64,000 nucleotides of DNA from Gautieria morchelliformis (lineage: Eukaryota > Basidiomycota > Agaricomycetes > Gomphales > Gomphaceae), in NCBI GenBank assembly GCA_015179125.1, contig WHVA01000094.1:212803-276802 (forward strand), read 5' to 3'. The notes under the pieces were generated by a model. That model did no database searches. It was given only the letters and a program-made list of their open reading frames with translations, and was not told the origin of the DNA. The number at the start of each line of letters is the position of its first letter. Position 1 is the stretch's first letter. Shown here piece by piece: positions 21,485 through 33,923 of this stretch. A program made the position numbers and the translations under genes.

Positions 21485-21862
21485 TGGGAGGTGGGGGAGA
21501 GAAGGTATGTGCACCGTCGGAAGCGTAGTTTATATATCCATAGTCGTGACATGAATAAGGGATGAGAAGTACCTGGAGTACAGTATGGTGGCGCTGATGG
21601 CCGCGTGAAGCATGTGCCGAGCGTGCCGGCCGGTATTGCCAAATCAGGACCTGCACACTTGCTCACCGTGCCCTGTGCGACAATATACCATGTGGGGCTG
21701 CCTGGTTGTGGGGGCAACTCCAATCTCTGATCTGTCCCGGCGCTGCAGCCTGGAACAGCAACCTTTCCTCCTGCAGGCGTCTTCGGATCACTCGCAGCGG
21801 CAAGCGCCACGTGCACGAGAACACCAATCGCTTGCCGCGCGAGTTGCGTCGAACCCCGTGCT
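21485..21862. promoter_or_regulatory. divergent promoter region between DUF6534 gene and P450
   Basis: About 378 bases separate the two start codons. A TATATA element near 21531-21537 could serve either gene. No gene of its own is visible. Confidence 0.4.
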
Positions 21863-24150
21863 ATGTTTGGCCTACCTGCACTCGTCGTTGCGAGTGGCAT
21901 TGTGAGTCCACACACCGCTCCCTGCCTCTGTCACGTCCGCTAACCACCCCGCCGCTGTCCAAGGCTGCGCATATCCTGTTCAATCGCCTCGAGCCCCGCT
22001 CCATCACAGCGTATCTCGTCCTGCTGCTCGCCTTTCCTTCCTTGCTGTCCGTTCTGCTGTACACTAGCCATCCCAATCCCTTCGCCTCTTTACTCGTCTT
22101 CCCCACCTATCTCTCCTCCTTGGTCCTCTCTCTTCTGCTATATCGCCTGTCCCCCTTCCACCCTCTAGCCAGCTATCCAGGCCCCTTGGTCTGCAGAGTC
22201 TCCAGGCTATGGGCTTGGAACGTAGCTCGACAGGGGAAACAGCACCTCTACTACCACCGTCTTCATGACCGTTACGGCACTCACGTGCGCACGGGTAAAC
22301 CCTCGGACTCCAGCGATTCCTCTCATGTCATTTGCTGACCGTCATTTCCGCAAGGCCCAAATCATTTGCATATTCGCGATGCAACAGCAGTTCCGCCGGT
22401 CCTAGGCCCACAAGGCTTCCGAAAGGGCGGTCGTAAGTGTACTTTTCTGTCCCGTGTTTTGCGTGTCAATTTTGGACTAGGATACTCCGTCGTTAGATTC
22501 CACGGATCGGAGGGAAGCATTCTGCATCTTACTGATCCAAACGAGCATACGCAGCGTCGCCGTTTATGGTCCAATGCCTTTAGCACGTCCGCACTCAAAG
22601 GCTATCAGGTCTTGCTTGCCCGCAGGGTGGAACAGCTCGTGGAAAACCTAGAAAGCAGGGTGGGAATCGTTGATCTCTCTCGCTGGATCAGCTTTTTCTC
22701 GTAGGTCACGCTCACCACTGTTTGCCTGTTGCGCTAACGCTTCCGGTCTCACAGCTTTGACTTCATGGGCGACTTAGGGTAAGAATAACAGCGCCCCCAT
22801 CGTCGTAACTCAAACAAGACCTTGTGCTCAGCTTTGGTGGCGCCTTTAACCTCATGCAACAGGGCCAAGATTCAATGCATTATATGCTCCAAGCCGAAGT
22901 ATTCATTAGGCATGCCTCGCCACAGTCCATGGTCGTATCGCATGTTGCATAGCTAACGCCTGTGCTTCAGGAAAGTCGAGCTCGCCGGGACGATCCCATG
23001 GGTGAAGCCATTCTTGGCACAGATGTTCAAGCGGCAGCGCCCCTCTGGTCTCAATCTCTTCGCCAAAGAAAGCGTGTTGTCTCGCAAGGCAAACGGCACA
23101 GCCCACAAGGACCTGTTGTATTACTTGGTCTGTCTGCCTCCGAGTTGCCGTCGACGTCTTCTGACGATTGGATATGTCAGCTGGGCGAAGAGGGGAGCGG
23201 CACCAAGCCACTCGCCTTGCCCACTGTAATCTCTGACGCAGGCAATCTCATCGTAGCCGGTACAAATACCCCTACGCCCGCTCTTTCCACAAAACGCTCA
23301 TTAAGCATCCAGGGTCTGACACGACAGGAACATCCTTGTCCAACCTGTTTTATTATTTAATGTCACACTCGAAAGCATACGCTCGCCTCCGGGCTGAGAT
23401 CGATACAGCGGTGCCGTCAGAGGCCAGCGTACTCGACGCTGGCCTGTTGTCGGAGCTGCCCTACCTCAATGCTGTAATGTAACCATCTGATCTACATGCT
23501 CATAAAGTTACGACTCTCACTCCGCTCCTTCCCAATAGAGACGAGACATTGAGACTCCAGCCGGCGGTTCCCAATGGAGTGCAACGAGTTCCGCCGCCCG
23601 GAAGTCGTGATACGCTGATTGCGGGGCAGTAAGTGAAATTTTGTGCGTAGTCGGGGATGGCTGAGCTTCACGCCGCGCAGCCTGGTCCCCCCGTCAACCA
23701 CAGTGCAAACATCTACATACAGCGGTGCGATCTTCTCCCCACTTGTTCCCCCCATCTCATTCTAAGAGGAGATTGTCTATAGTCCACCGAGATCCCAGGT
23801 ACTTCTTTCCCAACCCCGACGCGTTCTGGCCAGAGCGATGGCTCCCAGAAGAGCAAGTCGCCACCGAGAACTATAAATTAGAGCACGACGCGTATTTCCC
23901 CTTCAGTTTTGGTAAGTTATCGCCCCGGTTTCGCCGCGCCATTGCCAATAAGCGTATTCCAGGCCCGACGAATTGCATCGGGAAGAACCTGGCCCTCGTG
24001 GAAATGCGTACGGTGACGGCGGCATTAGTGAGGAAGTTTCGATTTGAATTTGCCCCCGGCTGGGATTCGACCCATTGGGAGAAGACGCTCTGCGATAACT
24101 ACGTGATGACGAAGGGGAGCCTGCCGGTTGTTGTGTCACGCAGGGAATGA
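21863..24150 (+). CDS. cytochrome P450 monooxygenase
   Basis: Membrane-anchored haem monooxygenase; substrate unknown. The N-terminal part has two hydrophobic stretches ([17 protein letters not shown] and the segment ending SLVLSLLLY), then the Pro-rich hinge [10 protein letters not shown]. About ten introns split the gene. Joined exons give the C-helix [10 protein letters not shown] region, the I-helix [17 protein letters not shown], the K-helix ExxR as [40 protein letters not shown], and the haem loop [20 protein letters not shown] with the cysteine ligand, split by an intron after FSFG. The ending is [13 protein letters not shown]. One junction (about 22912) works only with a GC donor. The frame is intact, so the gene is probably functional. 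Absence of other biosynthetic genes argues against a metabolite cluster here. Confidence 0.9.
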
Positions 24151-24480
24151 ACCTCTTGAGACTAGCCTGGGAAGGGGAACCTAAAAAGCCTCTGGTTCCA
24201 CCCACTCGTCTAAATTATCGGCTGGGGCACTGGTTTACATAAACCCTTCGGCGAAACTTTTGTGAAAGAATCTACTGATGTACTGTACTTATTTTCAGCG
24301 AGAAGGCGGGAATACATCATACCGTGACTCCGCTTTAAGACGTTTCCCCATAAGATTGATGTTTTGACGGTAGCTCGTTGCATGGTCGGACAGAATATTG
24401 TGCGACGAAAGAGTCTCCATATGTCATATTACGTAAACGCACGCCCCTAGGCTCGAGGCTCTTCCGTCTTCTCGTACCCA
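24151..24480. other. intergenic region
   Basis: 3' flank of the P450 gene and upstream sequence of an F-box-like fragment; nothing else is visible. Confidence 0.35.
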
Positions 24481-24839
24481 TGGCCAAGCTCGCAGACATG
24501 CCCAACGAAATCCACCTCCAATTCTTCGCCCACATGCCCCTCAATGCCCTCATTGCGGCACGCGGCGTCAACCAGCACTGGCGACGACTTGTCCCCCACG
24601 CACACGTCCTGCCTGCGCGCCGCCCGCTCCTCGACCTGTACCTCGACGTGCTCAAACCCCAGTGTTGCCTGCGCACACGGCCGTCGACGTCGAGGGTGCA
24701 CAGACGCCGGCCCTGCGATCGTAAGGGTAAGGGGGGATACCTCGACACGTCACGGTTGCGGGGGCTGCATCAGTGCCTCCCGGAGGGTTTCTGCACCGCG
24801 GCCCTTTTGTTGTTCTACTTTTTACTGTTCGTTTTTTAG
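24481..24839 (+). pseudogene. truncated F-box protein remnant
   Basis: The frame begins MAKLADMPNEIHLQFFAHMP and continues ARGVNQHWRRLVPHAHVLP and ARRPLLDLYLDVL, which is the start of a common basidiomycete F-box protein family. A weaker match (LRTRPSTS, LPEGF) follows and then the frame runs into unrelated hydrophobic residues and stops. The rest of the expected 300-plus residue protein is not found downstream. It could be a short real F-box adaptor, but truncation of a larger family member is the simpler reading. Confidence 0.5.
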
Positions 24840-26225
24840 ACCCGTTCTTTCCTATGTAAGATGGAATAATAAGTGGCCGCTCGCGTTACACTAGCTGCTG
24901 GTCATCTTCAGCAGGGTTCTAGGGACTAGGGCAGGCTGGGCACCGGACATATGGCAGGGGCGCCCTAGGTGGCGGCGCGCGGCAAACGGCCCTGTGGCGC
25001 CACCCTTTTCCGCCTGAGCTACCTGTTGTCCGACTCGGGCACCCAGGTGCTTGCGTGCGACAGCCTAGTCCTAGTCCTGACCACGCGGCGACTCAGCTCC
25101 CTGCGCTATCCACGTCGCACTATAGAGTCACGTGGCTTCTCTTAGACGAGCGAACTGGGCTTTGTGTGCATCAGTTATACCGTAAAGCAAATTGTTCACC
25201 GAGGATGGCTGTGGCAAGTACGACACCCTATACGCGAACTTCGTCGACAAGGCATTTATGGCGGAAACTGGAAGAGGAAGGGGAATTTACAGCTGCCAGA
25301 GAAGACGCCGCTCTGGGACGACTCTGCGACCATTCGCGAAGCTCAGATTGAGCATTGTCTTTGATCTGTCAACCGAAACCGCCGACATTTTTCTCGTACC
25401 AGCCTCTGGCCACTTCCGGTTTTGATAGGCTTCAAGCTTCATCCCTGGTGCATCCGTTGGAATCCGCCGAAGTCACCCGAAACGGAACAAATACAATGTT
25501 AGTGTTGTGGTGTTTCATACAAGTAGCACACAACAACACAGCGTCCATCTGGGCTTGGTCTGCACAGATATCCCAAAGGGCCTCTTCCAATGGTTCTCTC
25601 GTCTTCTTTCAGCTGGCGGCCCTCACTGACCACCGACGACAGTTCGTCAACTACGTTGCCACCACTGAGCTAGCCTGCCCGCCGCTCCCCCTTGACCTAT
25701 ACCAATGACCAGTGAATTCTCTGTATGTATGGTGCCGATATCCTCGAGTTTGCCACTTGAATGGGCCTGCTTGCGCCGCTTTTCTGGATTTTCTGAGGTT
25801 TAGAACTTTTAAGCGATCTGTCAGCCACTATTAATCGAGTATCACTCTTCCCAGCAACTCCCCGGTACATTGTTTGTGATGGCCTGATACACCGAAGTAA
25901 CTCTCATCACTGAGATCGATCATCATCACCCGCCTATATGATTCGGTATCTCTTTTCTCAGCCCAATGCACGCCACTAATATACAATCGGTATCTGCCAA
26001 CGGGAGTACTTGACGCGCCCATGTATATTTTGCGATGGGTGGCGCATCCATAGTCAAATAGTTGTTTACTGATGGGAACACAAATCATTTCAACGTGAGT
26101 GGGTGGGCGGGGTCTTCCCGACAGATATCTTTCCAAAGGGTCCTTCCGCAGAATATTAGAACGGTGAGCGTTTGCAATGTCACCGGTATCATGAAAACAA
26201 CGGAGGTCAAGTTTCATGGTGTCTC
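24840..26225. other. region without a recognisable gene
   Basis: Overlapping plus-strand frames between about 25055 and 25708 and a 158-codon minus-strand frame at 25831-26307 exist, but none shows a known motif or plausible splice structure. The region may contain further eroded sequence of the F-box remnant; I cannot show it. Confidence 0.4.
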
Positions 26226-28706
26226 CTACCAGTGGTCCAACCGCCTGTAGTCCACGACGTCGTACTCCCCACCCGGCTTTAGACGCTTCATCCTCTCCGC
26301 TTGCCACTTCTCAAACCATCTTGCCATTTTCCCTCTCGACTTGGCGCTGTCTACGTTTACTGTCGCGATCATCCTGCTCCAATCCAGGCTTAGCGCAAAA
26401 CATGTAAGTTCGAAGAACGAGGAATGCTCCGAATACGGCACGCCGTACAGCATCAAGGAAGGTGTCGAGTTTCGCATTGGGCGCAGATTGGCGTGAGTGA
26501 ACGTGCGGGCCTGCTCTCGAGATATGACATGCGGAATGCTCGGGAATATGTCGGCACCAGCCTGGGAGGTGTACGTCCATCCCGTAGGCCGAAAACCTAC
26601 CGCCTTGGTCCATTGACCTTTCCATCTTGAAAGGTAATCTTTGAAGTTATCCGAAGTAATCATATGGAGGGGGACGACGTGAACGTCAGCTTCCAACGGG
26701 TCGTCGATAAGCAAGTCTTGCAGTTCGTCGTCTGACATGCATCGGAGTATCCCAGTTTTACGAGGATCACAATACACTTTCGACGAGAGGCGGTTAGCGA
26801 TCGCTACAAAACATGGTCAGAGTGATTTTGGCAAGAATTGACACAAACAAAACCTTTAACTATCCGCTCCTTCCCGATTGAATATGTTCTAGCCACAGTT
26901 ATTCAGAGGTTGATAGACTTATGTGGACCATGACTCACCCTACCACTACAAGGGTACGCTCATCTGGTGTGTTGTCCTTCGCCTTCCCCTTGGCTTTCCT
27001 CGTAGCCCAGTCAGCAAGCCAAGTCTTGTCCTTGTCCGACGTCTCATCGGGATTACTATTTTTGTCCCGAATACTGGGGCCCCGGACAAGGCGGTGAGCA
27101 AGCTCCGCACACGCAGAAATGACCAGCGGCTGCGGAGGAAAGCAATACTGGCCTCGAGTCGTTAATGATGCCGCGTGACCGTATGAACGCACCTACCTTT
27201 GGATCTAAGTATGTGGTATCTAAATATACAGCATCAATTTTCTTCCCCCTTACTTCAGAGTGCAGGACGTGTTGGGGGCACGCTCGAAAATCTCCACAAT
27301 GCAGATATCGGAACACACGTGAAGAACCGACAAAGGGAGACTTGTATGTGCTGTCCCCTGCATCCACAGTCTGCTGACCTTTAAATAAGAATAAAACTGA
27401 GCCGGGACCTAATAGAATCACCATTAAATCAACGGCACCACACGCAGTTGAGTGATACAAATGTAAAGCTTACAATGATTTGCCGGGATGAGTGTAACCT
27501 CCACGCCACCAGTGTCCGGCACTACGGCAGGTACGTCCATTGGAAGAGGGAAAACCCATTTCGGATCCACGTTTAACATGTGAATAATCAGGTTTGCTGT
27601 TGTCTGTGAGCAATATATTGCTCCATTTTTCCAGGAAGAGGATAAATTGGTATAATGGTCGGAATGTGCATGGCTGTAATCGATCAGGGCGCTGTCGAAA
27701 ACGCTAATTCGTCTGACGGCTTACGTGAGGAAGTATGCTGTAACCCCAGGGATCTTGCCATACCGAAACGCATCAACGGCGATGGGCATACCTTGCATGA
27801 CCTATGAAAGACATTATAATTGACGATAATGCGCTATCAAGTCCGAGCATACCTTATAAAATGGTGCAGGTCGTCGACCCCGAGTCAGCTTCTTAGTCTC
27901 GGCCTCCGATGCCTCTTTCCAAGCGGTGTTTTCTTTGTGGCTCGACATGAGAACTGAGAACGCAGTTGATGGCTTTGAAGGGGGAGCAACCGAGGTAACG
28001 AGAGTAGGAGTGCGAGTTTGTGTGGCGGGAAGTGTCTTATGCTTGAGGTCTCGCGAAGGAGACGCAGGAGACAATCCATCGATGCACATGTTCACGTGCC
28101 TCTCTACTTCCTACCCACACCATATGCGTGAGACAGTTTCGGCAGGAAGGAAAGATCGTCAATCACAGAAATGAGCAGTCCATTGAGTTTCTCCCCACAG
28201 ACAGGGCAGACAGTGACATCCCCGTGGTAGCTGCCTTGGCAGAGTTCAACTTTGACCTCATCTACCTCAATTTCCTCATCTTCCTCTTCGTGCAGAAGCA
28301 AGCCTTCGTCATCCCCCGTACCCCACTCACCATATTGCCCCTGGGTCTCCTTGGTGACAGCGGCAATGTCAGACAATTCCTGTGGGTAATCAGCACTAGT
28401 AGGCCATACACCGACTGGTTGAGGAGGTTCAGGCTTGCTTTCCAACAACAACGCGGGTACCCCGAACATTGAGGTATGTGCCATGGTTGGACCGTTGCTT
28501 CTGCCCGCATCATTGGGTAGAGCTTCAGTCATTTCATCGTCGTCGTCAGAAACGACAATAATATCATCGGGCCCTGGAGTGGGGTCTGCGAAGCGCTTTG
28601 ATGTTGCAGGTGCAGACGTGCGGGTCCTCTTTACAGAGGGAGCTGCGAAGAAGTCGAGTAATGTCGAAGACTGTGCCAGTTCCTTGCGTTTTTTAGACCC
28701 TGCCAT
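26226..28706 (-). CDS. PSO2: DNA cross-link repair nuclease Pso2/Snm1
   Basis: Metallo-beta-lactamase/beta-CASP 5' exonuclease for interstrand cross-link repair in the nucleus. From the ATG at 28706 the N-terminus has a basic segment and a PCNA-binding-like STLLDFFA. An acidic region follows, then a UBZ4-type zinc finger: CPVC joined across an intron to ERHVNMC. The catalytic part contains YFLTHAHSDHYTNL (HxHxDH), GAIYCSQTTANLI, PANHCPGSVLFLF, RYLHCGDFRA and DAVYLDTTYLDP. The beta-CASP and C-terminal DRMBL region includes VVVGYSIGKERIVKAIA, VPYSEHSSFFEL and a final DYRRLDHW. About seven introns are needed. Divergent from NEP1 with a 288-base spacer. Confidence 0.93.
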
Positions 28707-28994
28707 GCTAGAAAATTTGGAGCCCCAGCTCTCGAAACATGCAATGAGTAGGAACAAGTCAAAATAAAGACATAAGTAATTGATTTGCCTGGTTTGTCTT
28801 GCTTCTGACCAGCGTAAGCGGTTATGGGTTTACATTATTACATAATATCTACTTGGTAGTTCGCTATCAAACAAAAGCGGCGCAAGTTCCCTCTTTTGGT
28901 CCTTCTGCGTCTAACACTTGTTGTGAGCGTTCTTTATATATCTTTGCGCTCACATCCATCTTTATCTGCCCTACCGTCACGCTCGTCGTGGACT

Positions 28995-30501
28995 ATGTCT
29001 CTCTCTGCAGTTTTACCACCTGCTACGCCTTCACGCAGGCGTCGCCATTCGTCCTCCTTTCCAGAGGATCCTGCAGCAGACGAGGTCGTCAACAGAGCTC
29101 GAAAGCGTCGCCCTCACAGCATGGAGCGGGATACGATCTCTCGTGCTAAGAACAGCCACGTTAAGCCGGATGTCGCGGACAACAATGAGAATGCTGCTAT
29201 TGACGACGAGGAATGGAACGGTATAGCAGATGAGGTCAAACCAGACCGTCTGACCCGTCCTCTGCCTAAGAAGGCGTTTTCTCCTCGTCCTGTTGTTGCC
29301 TCGGCGCATCCAAACCCTCGACCCGCCAATCCCGCCTTGCTCCCCATACAAGCGACCGTTCCACGCACCCCTGTCCAGCGCACAAACACCCGTCGTCTGA
29401 TTGTCGTTCTCGAGAACGCATGTCTCGAGGCGTACCGAGTTGGTGGCTCCGGTCGCTCCACCACAAAGTCTTCAGGCGATGTGAAATACGCACTTCTTAA
29501 TTGCGATGACCACCAGGGTATCCTCGCCAAGACTGGGCGTGACATTGCAGATGCGAGGCCAGATATTACTCACCAGGTATGGATCTCGTGTCACATGATA
29601 GGGTCCATCGGCAGTTGACCATGATCTAGTGCCTTCTCACCCTCCTTGACTCCCCGCTTAATAAAGCAGGTCTCCTCCAGGTATATATCCACACTGCACG
29701 TGGGGTCCTCATCGAGGTCAACCCCCACGTACGTATTCCCAGGACATTCAAGAGGTTTGGCGGCCTAATGGGTAAGTGTGGTCATGAGGTCGTGGCCACT
29801 TCAAAATGCTTCGTTGCTTCTCCCATTGTTGCATTTCCCTTTATGTTTACCCTGACGCGCACTCACATTTTCTTTCTTTCTGCAGTCCAACTGCTCCACA
29901 AGCTCAGTATTCGCGGTGTAAACGGCTCCGACAAACTCCTCAAAGTTATTAAAGTACGTATCCGGCAGACTAATCGTCTGTATTTCATCGATGCTTAGTA
30001 ATATACTTCTGATAGAACCCTGTCACCGACCACTTCCCTCCGAATACCTTTAAATTAAGTGCGTACTCTTCTCTATGGCGTCATGCATTACTAATACTTC
30101 GAACAGCCCTTTCGGGTGATTCCCCAACAGTGCGACTCTCCTCATATCTGCCCTCCCTGCCGCAGACGCACTCCATAGCAGTGTTTGTTGGAGCGATGGC
30201 CAGAGGGTGAGTCATGTCTGGTTCGAAGTGATTCATCTAATCGCTGATGCATGTCATGCACAGACGAGATGATTTTGCGGACGGAATTGTAGACGAAAAA
30301 ATCTCCATCAGTGATTATTCACTGAGTGCATCAGTGCGTTCTGCTTTGCCATGCAGAAACCCCTTACCCCTGATGTCGCACTCTCCTATTAGGTTGCGTG
30401 TGGCAAGGTAGGCAGGCACTTTTCTTACCGCTCTTACTCCTGCTCAAGGCGGCCCTCTCCAGTTCTGCTGCGCACTGGAAGAGATATGGGACGTGGTATG
30501 A
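28995..30501 (+). CDS. EMG1: rRNA small-subunit pseudouridine N1-methyltransferase Nep1/Emg1
   Basis: SPOUT-class methyltransferase of 18S rRNA needed for 40S biogenesis in the nucleolus. The start ATG at 28995 opens a Ser/Arg-rich, acidic N-terminal extension longer than in yeast. The conserved part then reads [112 protein letters not shown] and [11 protein letters not shown] (cofactor-binding knot). The last exon gives [20 protein letters not shown] and ends IWDVV. Seven or so short introns interrupt it, including one close to the stop (30409-30464 area). Confidence 0.94.
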
Positions 30502-30981
30502 TGTCCCAAGATGTATTGACGAAACTCCCCCTTTCAACCGGGGGTTTTTCAGGTGTATGAGTAAGGAATACCGGGATAACTATTCGCGGAGGCTGCAGCA
30601 GGGGCCGTTCAACCGCCCATTGATGCCGTTGCAGACTTCGTATTCATATATCGCAGTGACATTGGAACGTCAGGGTTCGAGATAATAGTTCAGGCGCATG
30701 GCATGGTTGACCACGGTTTCTGACAGAAAGCCGATGACTAGGTGTTCCGCGGGTATCGTAGTACTTGAAATGTATCGCTACATACTACAGACATACACTG
30801 TACTATTGTCCGGGTTGCGGTCCCCAGTGGTGGTGAATTTTTGAATTACCAATTACTCTTTGCCTGTTTCTCAAATTCCTCCAATCTTTACAGCATGTTT
30901 TGATGAATTGCTTGGAGATAATTTTAAACTCCGCTACACACATCCGACGCGTCACCTCAACGAGAGTTTCAAGTCGCCAAC
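30502..30981. other. intergenic region between NEP1 and RPN10
   Basis: 3' flank of NEP1 and promoter of RPN10; no gene or RNA is visible. Confidence 0.35.
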
Positions 30982-32296
30982 ATGCCACTCGAAGCTACTA
31001 TGATGATTATTGACAATTCTGGGTACATGCGAAATGGAGATTACCAACCGACGCGTTTTGCAGCCCAGTCGGATGCAGTAACCACCGTCTTTAACTCCAA
31101 GATTGATTCTAACCCGGAGAACACAGTGGGTTGCATGACCAGTGCAGGGAAGGGGTAAGTGTCCACTATCTCATGGCAATTGGGGACCGAGGCTCATGTG
31201 AGGCCAGTCCTGAAGTCCTGGTAACACATACCAAGGACCTTGGCCAGATTCTCCAAGGGTTACACAGCTCTTCACAACGTATATCTGGCCAGTCGGATAT
31301 TCCAACCTCCCTTAGTGTTGCACAACTTGCTTTGAAGCATCGCCAGAACAAAAACCTCCGACAACGCATCATTCTATTCATTGGATCGCCACTCACCGGT
31401 GCTGGGGCAGACGAGAAGAGCATGGTTCGTTTAGCAAAGAAGCTCAAGAAAAATAATGTAGCAGTTGATGTTGTCTGCTTTGGAGACGAGGAAGGTAGAG
31501 ATTTGAACGAGCCCGTACTGAAGGCGTTCGTGGATAACGTGATTAGTGGCGACAACAGGTGCGTGAGTATGCACTTGGTGTGTTTCTTCGACTTCTCATG
31601 GTACCGTCATAGTCATTTTGTGACCATTCCACCAGGCCCGGACATACTCTCAGATATTATACTGTCTTCTCCGATTCTTAGTGAGGATCTTCCCGGCGGT
31701 GGCCCAGCTGGTGAGGCGTCGGGGTCTGGTGCAGGGGCTGCCAGCAACGACTTCGAGTTCGGCATAGATCCCGCTCTTGATCCGGAACTGGCTATGGTAC
31801 GTTTTATTCACTGATGTATTTTGGTATTGGTGCAGCCTCACGACTGACGGGACTCATATCTCACGACTGACGGGACTCATATCTTATTCCACAGGCCTTA
31901 CGGATGTCCCTGGAAGAGGAGCGGGCGCGGCAAGCTGCCTCAGCTCCTGCAGCAGCCGCAGCGGAAACTGCCACCCTACCTCCTATCTCTGAATCCCCAA
32001 CTTCCGCGCCGGCAGCCCCGTCTTCTACACCACTGCCTGCCACTGCAGAGCCCACCTCAAATTCGACGGACGACCCACAAGCATATGATGACGAGGAGAC
32101 TCTTCTTGCACAGGCGCTGGCATTATCGAAGGAGACTGGCGAGGATGTGGACATGGCAGATGCATCCCCTACGAAGGCGAGTGGATCTGCGGGTGCAGCA
32201 GAGGTCCCAGACGATGAAGAGATGAGTGAAGAGGAGGCCATTGCAAAGGCTATAGAGATGAGCATGCAGGAAGATCAAGAAGATAAAGCGAAATAA
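30982..32296 (+). CDS. RPN10: 26S proteasome ubiquitin receptor Rpn10
   Basis: Base/lid-linking subunit that binds polyubiquitin. The VWA domain starts [20 protein letters not shown] (MIDAS-like DNSGYM) and continues [56 protein letters not shown] and [15 protein letters not shown]. Short introns precede [20 protein letters not shown] and then a Gly/Ala-rich segment. The C-terminal half has ubiquitin-interacting motifs: [32 protein letters not shown] and a final [15 protein letters not shown]. Three UIM-like helices are more than in yeast. One intron carries a perfect 23-bp direct repeat. Confidence 0.95.
31838..31883 (+). repeat. perfect 23-bp tandem direct repeat inside an RPN10 intron
   Basis: The unit TCACGACTGACGGGACTCATATC occurs twice without spacer, at 31838-31860 and 31861-31883, just upstream of the acceptor before ALRMSLEEE. 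It looks like a slippage or recent small duplication with no coding effect. Confidence 0.9.
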
Positions 32297-32621
32297 CGAT
32301 ACTTTGTGGTCAGATGTTATACGCAATGTCAATTGAAAGACAGGGGCGACATGGGTCATATCAAGAAAGAGGAAGGGACAACAAATACTAAGATGAGGGG
32401 GGAATTCTGTTTGTGGGAGGCAGGCTAGAGTTTGAGCTCGACTAATTCTGTTTGTGTAATTGAAGTAGCCTATACTTACGAAGGACTTGCTCAGACTAGA
32501 ATACGCTTGAGCTCGACTTCAGCTTCAGTTAGTAATGCACATGTAGCTGTGCTAGATTTCTTGTTGAAAGTTCAGATTCCAGTGCCTTGACTCGGACAAG
32601 CAAGGGGATTTATAACGAGGG
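32297..32621. other. intergenic region, convergent 3' flanks
   Basis: Lies between the ends of RPN10 and the F-box gene. Contains two similar GAGCTCGACT stretches (near 32434 and 32510); otherwise nothing is visible. Confidence 0.35.
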
Positions 32622-33923
32622 CTAGTATTGCGCATCATGACATGAAGCGACTCGGACATCACCGTACTGAACAGTCACTGAAACTCCTCGTTCTACTAAT
32701 AACGGGTTCATAGCGACCACTTGGTTACAAATCTCATGAACCAAGTCTGGCTCGTGCGCCACTTCGCTCGAAATGTCGATCTCCAGCGTCCGAAGAAATC
32801 CGAAATTCGTTCCTGCGAGAACGCGGTCTACTGGATTCCAAGCTGACCAGTCCGCTGGAACCTCCTCAGGATCATCAGGATCATCAATGAACAATAGTTC
32901 GAGTTGGAGCTGTGCTAATCGGTTGGATGTTTTGACATTAGAAAAAAAACGTTGAAGTCGGGTGGATAACGCAGTGAAGGCAGTGCTTGATATATGCAAG
33001 TTCGCCAAACATAGGGATCGGATATTCGAATTGAACTCCACATTGACTTCCCAACCATGTTCCCTTACTGTATTACTCCAATGTCAGACAAATTTATTCC
33101 AAGTCAATATAGGTGGTCACTCACGCCAGTATTGATGTTTCATGTCAAGACGGAGACGTTTGAGTGAGCTGCCTATAGTCCAGAATAGCCGGTTGACATC
33201 ATCTCCATGGGCGGAGTCGGGTGCCATTATATGCAGGTTGTGGATCTGTGATACCTTCCAAGGAGATCGGGGCCCGAGAAGCAAGGCAAAAAGCACAGAA
33301 TAATCCCCCATGCACAATTGCAGGCCGGAAAGATGTGTTCGCTCGTCTCGAACGTCCTCTTTTAGCGTCCAAAGCTCCAGAGATTGCCTCGGTCCTAATA
33401 TTTCAATGTCATCTAGCGAGAGGTCCTTTAGACCTTTAGCAGCATATAGCAAGTACGCAAGCTCGTCCATCCTGTCAAATCGAGCAAGTTTGATTTTTAC
33501 GTAGTCAATCGAGGGCCGCATGAGTACGCAATGAAGTGCTTGCTGGAGATCCAAGGTGATGGTAGTCCACCACAGGGAGTAAATTGCTATCCTCCGCAAA
33601 TTGCTGAGCTTGCGTAACAGTAAGGGGAGAGCTTTCTCAGTCTCAAGGAAATTCGGCTCCGAATGGTCACTGGGAAGCAACACCAACCATTGAATGTAAT
33701 CGGAAAGATGAGGAGAAGTGATTAAAAGTTGCCCGAGCTGCTCGGTACGTGAAAGTCGTTCTGTGGGTGCTTTGGCGTACAAAGTTATGCTGCGAAAGAG
33801 GTGGCGTTGACTTGAGCGAAGGCATGTACGGCCAACCAGCGAGAAGACAAGTAGGGAATCGCGGTCCTCGCGGCACTCTTCGATGATAGCATTGATCAGC
33901 TCTTGCGGTAGCTTGACTTTCAT
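32622..33923 (-). CDS. F-box-like protein of the basidiomycete expanded family
   Basis: The protein starts MKVKLPQELINAIIEECRED and DSLLVFSLVGRTCLRSSQRH, an F-box-like opening ending in LFRSITL that is common in the large agaricomycete F-box/LRR-like families. The rest consists of irregular leucine-rich stretches (LLLRKLSNLRRIAIYSL, LKDLSLDDIEILG, NLHIMAPDS, SIRSL-like CLANLHIS). A single intron near 33060-33125 joins 268 residues to a second exon of about 145 residues ending VRVASCHDAQY. Such proteins usually act as substrate adaptors of SCF ubiquitin ligases; the target is unknown. Confidence 0.7.

Noticed and set aside
25831-26307. 158-codon minus-strand frame overlapping the end of PSO2
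   Set aside because: No recognisable motif, and it overlaps the conserved PSO2 C-terminus in another frame.
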